Shown here: positions 58,293-64,000 of the stretch, in pieces
Layout of the letters: each line of letters opens with the position of its first letter
Position numbering within the stretch: position 1 is the stretch's first letter
Source of the DNA: Candidatus Harpocratesius repetitus
GTDB taxonomy: Archaea > Asgardarchaeota > Lokiarchaeia > Sigyniarchaeales > Promethearchaeaceae
NCBI GenBank assembly: GCA_021498095.1
Contig: JAIZWK010000001.1
Location: forward strand, 62,001-126,000
DNA length: 64,000 bases
Reading direction: 5' to 3'
Program-made: the position numbers and the translations under genes
The notes under the pieces: model-generated
Databases searched by the model: none
What the model was told of the DNA's origin: nothing
The model's input: the letters and a program-made list of their open reading frames with translations, nothing else

Positions 58293-58625
58293 ATGTCTTC
58301 AAAAACTACGGTGGCAATTGATAAAGCGTTACGAAAAAAATTGAAAAAAATTGCTCTTTTCTTAGACCTCACCCAAAATGAGGTAATTGAAAAGGCGTTA
58401 TCCTTATTAGAACAAAATATCATCACACAAATCAAAGAATCTTCGAATAAAGCAGCCCTAAATAGTTCTAATGATCCTATTAAAAATACATTAGATATAA
58501 TTAGTCAGAAAGTCTGTGAAATTGATAGCAACCATAAAAAAATTCAAGAAATTTTATACAGTGGTCCAGAAACCATCGATGACATTATAACCTCAAATTG
58601 GAATACAGGGCTGGGTATAGAATGA
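58293..58625 (+). CDS. ribbon-helix-helix antitoxin
   Basis: 110 residues. The N-terminal 45 residues are a ribbon-helix-helix DNA-binding unit (KTTVAIDKALRKKLKKIALF, then LDLTQNEVIEKALSLLEQNI). The C-terminal 60 residues are polar and helical, the toxin-binding part. The stop overlaps the start of the PIN-domain gene (ATGA). It would repress its own promoter and bind the toxin. Confidence 0.8.
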   Translation: MSSKTTVAIDKALRKKLKKIALFLDLTQNEVIEKALSLLEQNIITQIKESSNKAALNSSNDPIKNTLDIISQKVCEIDSNHKKIQEILYSGPETIDDIITSNWNTGLGIE

Positions 58626-59065
58626 AAAAGCAGAATATTATAGCTCTCGATTCCAATGTTTTCCGAAATCGGCAGTTTATTGATTATTTAATTTTCCACA
58701 AAGATCGATTGAATATCGGTCTTCCCATAATTGTGCAGGTGGAAGTTGCATATTTTTATAAAATTAAAGGATTTTCTTGGGAAATTTTTAAAAAAGAAAT
58801 GAAAAAGTTTGATGCGGTATTTATGGACTGGAAGATCGCAAATGTCGATGAAATTATCACCCGGATCTTTAACAACAAGCAGAATTTGTCATTCAAACAC
58901 CATTTTCGAGACTATCTGATTGGGTTGCAAAGCGAAAAAGCAAATCGGAACCTTATCACATACAATACATCACATTTTAATTGGTTGAACAAGGTTGAGG
59001 TTAAAACCCCTGAAGATTTCGTAAAGGATCTTGAAAAAATTATAAAGAATGCAAAAACCAATTAA
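58622..59065 (+). CDS. vapC: PIN-domain toxin, VapC-like
   Basis: 147 residues from the ATG that overlaps the antitoxin stop. The PIN pattern is present: ALDSNVF near the start, the Glu in VQVEVAYF, the acidic HFRDYLIGL and the end motif LITYNTSHF. PIN toxins are magnesium-dependent ribonucleases that usually cut tRNA or rRNA. Paired with the ribbon-helix-helix antitoxin gene. Confidence 0.8.
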   Translation: MKKQNIIALDSNVFRNRQFIDYLIFHKDRLNIGLPIIVQVEVAYFYKIKGFSWEIFKKEMKKFDAVFMDWKIANVDEIITRIFNNKQNLSFKHHFRDYLIGLQSEKANRNLITYNTSHFNWLNKVEVKTPEDFVKDLEKIIKNAKTN

Positions 59066-59233
59066 TTATTTTTACTTCAATACCTCGATTTCGGGGAATT
59101 CTTTTGAAATGTCTCACATCATCGGGTGATATCTCAAGATTATGGCCGTTTTTTACGCTGCACTCCATTCTAAAGGATTTTCTAATACATTACCAATGAA
59201 TTTTAATTTTTAAAATCGGCAAATCAAAACAAA

Positions 59234-59674
59234 ATGTCCGAAAAAAACACTCCTTCTTTGACTGATCAAATAAACGTCTACTTAAAAGCCATTGAATATA
59301 AGCGCAGCATCGGGAAAACTCAATGATCTATCTTTTCCTTATTTGCAACCGGTGCGGGAGCCGCATTTATTTACAGCTTTAAAGAACAGGAATGGATACC
59401 CCAACTTTTTATCCAGTTAACCGCAATTTTAATATTTTGGTTGGGTATTGTCTTTTATAACTTGTATCGCCGAATTAACAAAGGAGTGACTGAATTTCTG
59501 GTCCAGTTTGAATCATCGGTTAATTTCTTTCGTGATTTTCAAAAAACCATCAATGAAAACTATAAATCTAAAAGATCTTCTTCTCAAATATTAACATTTG
59601 CGGGCATGTTTTTGATGGTGCTCACAGCATTATACCAATTAATCCTCTATTTACAGAGATCTGGGGGTTTTTAG
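59234..59674 (+). pseudogene. small membrane protein gene interrupted by one in-frame TGA
   Basis: From the ATG at 59234 the frame reads SEKNTPSLTDQINVYLKAIE and on to IGKTQ, then TGA (59324-59326), then SIFSLFATGAGAAFIYSF to the stop at 59672. Without the TGA it is a 146-residue protein with three hydrophobic helices (IFSLFATGAGAAF, FIQLTAILIFWLGIVFY, ILTFAGMFLMVLTALYQLIL). TGG to TGA is the simplest change. The downstream half could still start at a TTG at 59441. Its stop is immediately followed by the ATG of the next gene, so they form an operon. Confidence 0.6.
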
Positions 59675-60445
59675 ATGGTTCAAAACTATCCAGAAGATGC
59701 ATTTGAAAAGATCATGAAGAATGAGCAAAAACGATGGGGATTAACTTGTGTTTCTTTTTTACCCCATGATATTCAAGATAAGATTCAAAAGCTGCAAGAA
59801 ACCATATTAAATTGCTACGACAACCGAATTGCCCTAGAAAATTTATATAATAATTCTTTTATCCGATTCTATCAAAGAGAACAATTACACACGACCCATT
59901 ATACTTTAACACGAAGTCGTCCTGAAAACGCCTATATTAAGGCAGATATTCTAATAAAGGAAAATCAAATTTCATTCAGTAATTTCTACAATGCTTTCTT
60001 AAGTATTATCCCAAAAATAACGCCCTTTAGAATACGGTTTACAACATTAAAGCAAGCACATGATGGAATAGGATTTGTGCTGATGGGAAAAGTCGAACAG
60101 GATAATTCAGGAATTTCTTCAAGAGAACAGTTAATTAAAGAGATTAATTCAAGAATACGCCCTTATTTCAACTTATCTCCCAGGAAATATGATACTAAAG
60201 ATCATGATATCGTTCATTGTTACATCGGTTATGTCACAATTCCGCCCAAAAAAGACTTTATGGATTTTGCTAAGGAAGTAGAAGCGATTAACGTAGATAT
60301 CTCATATGAATGCGACGAGATATGGCTGATCCACCATTTTTACCGCACGATTCGACGTCCTCATGAAGGTGCAATTAAATTGAAATTAAATCAACCAGTT
60401 CCATACGATGAAGCAGAATTCTTTGAAAATTTACATTTATTTTAA
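59675..60445 (+). CDS. hypothetical protein, possibly 2H phosphoesterase-like
   Basis: 256 residues, starting directly after the stop of the membrane protein gene. Two spots 120 residues apart recall the twin HxT motifs of 2H phosphoesterases: LHTTHYTLTR (about residue 72) and DIVHCYIGYVTI (about 190), though the second has Tyr where Ser/Thr is expected. 2H enzymes open 2'-5' or cyclic nucleotide bonds. Beside a CARF effector gene, a role in cyclic-oligoadenylate turnover is conceivable. This is speculation; otherwise unknown. Confidence 0.5.
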   Translation: MVQNYPEDAFEKIMKNEQKRWGLTCVSFLPHDIQDKIQKLQETILNCYDNRIALENLYNNSFIRFYQREQLHTTHYTLTRSRPENAYIKADILIKENQISFSNFYNAFLSIIPKITPFRIRFTTLKQAHDGIGFVLMGKVEQDNSGISSREQLIKEINSRIRPYFNLSPRKYDTKDHDIVHCYIGYVTIPPKKDFMDFAKEVEAINVDISYECDEIWLIHHFYRTIRRPHEGAIKLKLNQPVPYDEAEFFENLHLF

Positions 60446-60488
60446 GTGAAAGTAAAAATAGGATTTGTTTAAGAACACAAATCTCTTA

Positions 60489-60737
60489 TCAATTGAGAGT
60501 CTTGATAAAGATAAAAATAAAGATAAAGATTTGATAATTAATCAAATTTAAAACCTTCAAAACACAGATCTGCTGAAAGTGGTCTGAATTACTTGTAATG
60601 ATTAAAATACCATTCAATTGCACCGCTGCTGTAAAAAATATATCACTCCATCCCATAGGTTCATAGGTTGTCCTTTTAAAATCGTAGCGTATAATTTTCC
60701 TGCGATTCAAGTTCATTTGATTTTCGTGCTCCATCAA
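60489..60737 (-). pseudogene. C-terminal remnant of a PIN-domain (VapC) toxin
   Basis: The 82-codon frame contains the C-terminal half of a PIN domain: GWSDIFFTAAVQLNGILIIT, SNSDHF and LKVLNLI, as in VapC proteins (D...ENG..L.T.N..HF......LKVLN). The N-terminal half with the first acidic residues is missing, and no antitoxin is nearby. The tail (FIFIFIFIK) comes from a short AT repeat. Decayed toxin gene. Confidence 0.55.
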
Positions 60738-60867
60738 TTGCTTTTTCTATATGTCTTCAAATTCAGTGAAAAGTCCGAAAAAGGGATGTAAGTTTTGTTC
60801 TTTAAAGATTAAATGTTTTCGAAGCCATTTCAATATAATCGTATTTTCTTAGTTTGCTAATATTTAT

Positions 60868-62904
60868 TTAATCCAATTCATATTTCCTAAAACGGACGTG
60901 CCTAAATTCTTGAGTCATATGAATACTTCCATCATCTTTAATGGTTTTAGTCTTTTTTCTCTCAGTTGTAGCATAGATGGAGATGAAATCACATCTTTTA
61001 CAATAATTTACCATATGTATCGTTGCTCCAAAATCTCCTTGAATTAAAACAAAATCACCACGATTAAGTGTATCTTTTAACCATTTCTTAATTTCTGCTA
61101 GATAATCTGTAATACTGACAAGATCTGGAGGGATAGAACTCCATTTAGATTTTATTATGGAGGGGGGAATTATGAATTTTTCTATTCCAAAATCTTTAAA
61201 TAATTCTACTTTTTGATGCTCCAAAAGATGATGGGAAAAAAGTAAAGCGATCTGTTTCGATCTTTTTTCTTCTTCTTTATGAAGGAATAAATCAGGCGAA
61301 AAAAGGATTTTATAGTATTCAAACTTTTGATGAATTAAGTATTGTTTCCATTTATCAATATTTATTTTTACCTGTTTCTGAATTGCTTTTGCTTTACGGG
61401 GTTGATTTCGAAATCCTGCATGATTCAAGTCGTTTCTAAGGTCTCGTAAATCATATAATATTTGATAGATATTGACTGAAAAGAGATTGAAACAAGCCTT
61501 AATTTCTATCGGAAATGATTCATCATTAAATTGATTATTTTCGAATATTTGGGGATTCAGAGATCGTTCTTGAAGATTCAGAGATCTTTTTTGGGGATTA
61601 TAAAGGTTTGTAATTAATCTTGAGATATTTTCTTGTAATTCATATTTGTTTTTTTTAGCGAAGTATTCTTTCATTTCTTGAATTTTTAAGTAAAGGTTTA
61701 TTCCAGATTCCCCCTTTTTAATGGAATTTGACTTTGATTCATCATTATTCTTATTTTCTTGCAAAAAGAGATCGATCGATAATTCCAGCGATTTTAAGAG
61801 ATAATTTAGTACGAATTCTCGCATAAAAGTTACTGCTTGTTGAATTAAATCATGTTCTACACACCATTGAAGCACACCCAATTGATTAAGCAGTAATTGT
61901 TTATTTGAAATTGTGCTAATTTTTAAATCTGGTTTTATATTTGATTGAATTCCATCATTATTTGCTTTTTTTATTGAAGGAAAATAGGTCGCCCATAAAA
62001 AGGGTGAGAAATTCTCTTGAAACAATTTCATCAAAGGTTTCATAGGCTCTATTAAAAATGTTTGAAAATTGTTTAATTCTTCCAAGATTCCATTAGGATT
62101 GAAACCACAAATTGAAAGACCCCTACATGTCCGAATATTTAACAGAAAACTTTTGATTCTTGCGATTAATGAATTTATATTGCCGAGATTAGATTTTTCT
62201 AACTTATCTGCTTTTATTATACGTCGAGCAATTTCTCTCCTGTTCAGCACCTCGAGTTTCTCGGCTCTACCAAATCGGCTGAAATTATTAATCGCAATTG
62301 ACCAGTCCAATAAATCGTAAAACGGAGTCATATCAAATATCGGAACATTTCTATCTTTAACATCTTTCTTCTTCACCTCAGATATTGGTCCTAAGGTATC
62401 AAAAGCTCCATAATAGAGACCCCCAAGTGAGATGGACTTAACATTATATGCATAAACCAGAAAAATGATCGTTATAAGGGGGAGCGATCGAAAAGCATGA
62501 GTAATATCAAAAAAGATTTCATCGTTTGTGTGAATTTCATCTAAAATTTTATTAAAAATATCATACAGTTCATCTTCCGATTTTCCGATAGGAATTCTAA
62601 CCGTTTTAATATTTTTAACCGAAATTGGAAGTTCTGCTTCTTGGAGACAAGATTTCAATCCTTTTGAGATTATTGCATGCCCGTTCTTATCTCTGTGACC
62701 ATTATCTTCCCAATTTTTCTTTTTTGCTTCTTCCGTCAAAAAGAATACCAGCCTATCCTTTGAAGAAAAAGATTTCTCTGAACAAAGATATTTTATAGTA
62801 GCAATTTGAACATATCGTATATTATTTGCGGTTACAGTGCCGATAGAATAGTTTGCGGGAAGATAGTTATTTGTTCCTAAAAATGTTAAGAAGACTTTTG
62901 CCAT
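60868..62904 (-). CDS. csx1: Csx1-family CARF-HEPN effector fused to a Csx20-type putative ring nuclease
   Basis: 678 residues. The N-terminal CARF (Rossmann) domain has FLTFLGTNNYLP at the start and the DxTHG-type motif FDITHAFRSLP near residue 138, marking the Csx1/TM1812 family that binds cyclic oligoadenylate. A HEPN ribonuclease follows, with RX4H as RNDLNHAGF near residue 490. From about 540 an extra domain (ALLFSHHLLEHQKVELF, IPPDLVSI, GDFVLIQGDFGATIHMVNYC, ISIYATTERKK) matches my recollection of Csx20, a putative ring nuclease that would destroy the activator. Fusion makes a self-limiting RNase. The CRISPR array lies 44 bases away. Confidence 0.8.
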   Translation of the reverse strand: MAKVFLTFLGTNNYLPANYSIGTVTANNIRYVQIATIKYLCSEKSFSSKDRLVFFLTEEAKKKNWEDNGHRDKNGHAIISKGLKSCLQEAELPISVKNIKTVRIPIGKSEDELYDIFNKILDEIHTNDEIFFDITHAFRSLPLITIIFLVYAYNVKSISLGGLYYGAFDTLGPISEVKKKDVKDRNVPIFDMTPFYDLLDWSIAINNFSRFGRAEKLEVLNRREIARRIIKADKLEKSNLGNINSLIARIKSFLLNIRTCRGLSICGFNPNGILEELNNFQTFLIEPMKPLMKLFQENFSPFLWATYFPSIKKANNDGIQSNIKPDLKISTISNKQLLLNQLGVLQWCVEHDLIQQAVTFMREFVLNYLLKSLELSIDLFLQENKNNDESKSNSIKKGESGINLYLKIQEMKEYFAKKNKYELQENISRLITNLYNPQKRSLNLQERSLNPQIFENNQFNDESFPIEIKACFNLFSVNIYQILYDLRDLRNDLNHAGFRNQPRKAKAIQKQVKINIDKWKQYLIHQKFEYYKILFSPDLFLHKEEEKRSKQIALLFSHHLLEHQKVELFKDFGIEKFIIPPSIIKSKWSSIPPDLVSITDYLAEIKKWLKDTLNRGDFVLIQGDFGATIHMVNYCKRCDFISIYATTERKKTKTIKDDGSIHMTQEFRHVRFRKYELD

Positions 62905-62948
62905 ATGATTATATTAAATTCGTCATCTAAATAATCTTCATCTTTTTA

Positions 62949-63437
62949 GAGTGGAGTATCTCCTTGATAGTTTCAAGCTTGTAGGTGTGGGCGAACCACA
63001 AGAAACAAGGTTCAAAAAATCCTATTTCAATTATCTCTTTGATAGTTTTAAGCTTACAGATCAAAATGCAAGAAAATTCTCTTTGGTGAATATTATATAT
63101 TTCGATTATCTCTTTGATAATTTTAAGCTTGCAGGTCAAACACAGGATCTATCGCATTTGCTCAGTATAAATAATTTCAATTATCTCTTTAATAGTCTTA
63201 AGCTTGCAGGAATTTCCTAATGTTCAAATTGAATTTAAGAGAGTTAGACCATTTCAATTATCTCTTTGATAGTTTTAAGCTTGCAGGCATTTATATTTTA
63301 TTTCTGTAAATGCTAAAAATTTAAAATTTCAATTATCTCTTTGATAGTTTTAAGCTTGCAGGAATAATTCCTTCCGTGATATCGATTAATTTTACAATAT
63401 ATTTCAATTATCTCTTTAATAGTCTTAAGCTTGCAGC
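62949..63437 (-). CRISPR. CRISPR array, seven repeats and six spacers
   Basis: 37-bp repeats start at 62949, 63024, 63099, 63174, 63251, 63326 and 63401, with spacers of 38, 38, 38, 40, 38 and 38 bp. On the plus strand the consensus runs atttcaattatctctttgat, then agttttaagcttgcagg. Read on the minus strand it ends in ATTGAAAT, like the 8-base 5' tag of type I/III crRNAs, so transcription is probably leftward from a leader at 63438 onward. The left-hand repeat is the most degenerate and the second is altered at its end, as expected for the leader-distal side. No adaptation or effector-complex genes are in the window. Confidence 0.95.
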
Positions 63438-64000
63438 GACAAAATAAATAAATCTAACAATACGCCCAAAATTTATAAAACTACAGCAAATATTACTTCA
63501 ATCTTTATCTAGAATCGCTATCCCTACACCTAATCGCCTATCTTGATTTGGTTGAAAAACAAAAAAAATCGATGAGATATATCCCGTTAAATTGAAAATA
63601 GTGTCATAATTTCCATAAAATGGAAATATATTAGTCAGAGAACACCATATCCAACTACCAATCCAAGCTCTCCTTTTGGAAGAGCATTTCAACACATTTA
63701 TTCATAAAGGCAAACTAATATACATCGCCAACAAGCAGTTTAAAACATATTGGCAGGAAATTTCCATTGATATGAAAAAAGTGGTCTTGAAGACGGTTGA
63801 TTAAATGCATAAGAGCATAATTTCCGAGGATTTACCCCCAGTAATCAAAAATCTAAGAAAATGTAGAATCTGCGATTTTCGATATATATGTTAAATCAAG
63901 TGATAAAAAACTATTGTATAAAAAGCTATTAAAAATACAAAGCTGAAAATTTAAATTAGGCAATAATCTAAAAAGTTGATAGCATATCTAAAATTATCCA
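63438..64000. other. probable CRISPR leader, then a gene fragment
   Basis: The first 100-150 AT-rich bases after the last repeat are the inferred leader. At 63619-63804 a plus-strand frame without a start codon reads NILVREHHIQLPIQALLLEE, then FIHKGKLIYIANKQFKTYWQ to a TAA. It is protein-like and may be a remnant. Nothing is recognised after that to the window end. Confidence 0.35.

Noticed and set aside
18587..59674. UGA recoded as an amino acid, suggested by in-frame TGA codons near 18973, 19305 and 59324
   Set aside because: Many intact genes here end at TGA and use TGG for Trp, and two of the three cases are in a dead transposase. Ordinary mutation explains them; no SECIS-like or pyrrolysine context is seen.
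62951..63220. Open frames on both strands through the CRISPR array, encoding NYLFDSFKLAG-like repeats
   Set aside because: The array period of 75 bp is a multiple of three, so frames stay open by chance; the sequence is CRISPR repeats and spacers.
63498..63695. 65-codon minus-strand frame right of the CRISPR array
   Set aside because: No start signal or known motif; lies in the probable leader and opposite a more protein-like plus-strand fragment.

Overview
The window is an AT-rich, fragment-strewn accessory region, most probably from an archaeon. Evidence for archaea: a HerA/NurA pair, an MCT-1/Tma20-type PUA protein, a DUF234-type archaeal ATPase, frequent TTG starts, very large surface proteins with Ig-like repeats and a C-terminal membrane anchor, and a CRISPR repeat ending in an ATTGAAA-type tag. 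Asgard (Promethearchaeota/Lokiarchaeia-like) is my best guess from style and gene mix, but no rRNA or ribosomal gene is present to prove it. I see no tRNA, rRNA or replication origin.

Layout. 1-6.5 kb: hypothetical genes, small membrane proteins, a 40-residue-repeat LEA-like protein, a radical SAM protein divergent from a TetR regulator, and a PUA gene with a frameshift. Pieces of the PUA gene and of its neighbour recur at 17-391 and 1607-1712, the remains of a local duplication. 6.8-8.4 kb: a frameshifted transposase. 8.5-18.5 kb: a DUF234 ATPase, small membrane proteins, a TauE/SafE permease, a zinc ribbon-TIR-NACHT-TPR immune-type protein, and a glycosyltransferase. 18.6-25 kb: a dead transposase and a 1706-residue repetitive surface protein. 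25-32.2 kb: HepT-MntA toxin-antitoxin, a second dead transposase, a secreted protein/ABC ATPase chimera, and an HD phosphohydrolase beside a YwgA/Panacea-like protein.

32.7-38.7 kb holds a NurA-like nuclease, a HerA-like ATPase, a C5-cytosine methyltransferase and a convergent MIG/MutY-like mismatch glycosylase. I propose this as a candidate defence (restriction-like) system. 39-45.6 kb is a minus-strand operon of domain fusions: GT4-radical SAM, WG repeats-O-methyltransferase, a P-loop kinase-like protein, and nucleotidyltransferase-tyrosine phosphatase. It looks like an undescribed biosynthetic or modification pathway. 46-53 kb: a very long HTH-containing protein and a radical SAM-radical SAM-GT2 operon.

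55.4-63.4 kb is a second defence island: a type II restriction-modification pair bracketed by 125-bp direct repeats, a two-repeat CRISPR fragment, a ribbon-helix-helix/PIN toxin-antitoxin pair, a UGA-interrupted membrane gene with a possible phosphoesterase partner, a VapC remnant, a Csx1-type CARF-HEPN effector fused to a Csx20-type putative ring nuclease, and a seven-repeat CRISPR array. No cas10, cas1 or other core cas gene is visible.

Two of these islands share one architecture: a truncated copy of a gene's 5' end on the left, foreign cargo, then the intact gene on the right. This could be the footprint of integrated elements. Several genes have single-base gaps at homopolymers, so sequencing error should be excluded before calling them broken.
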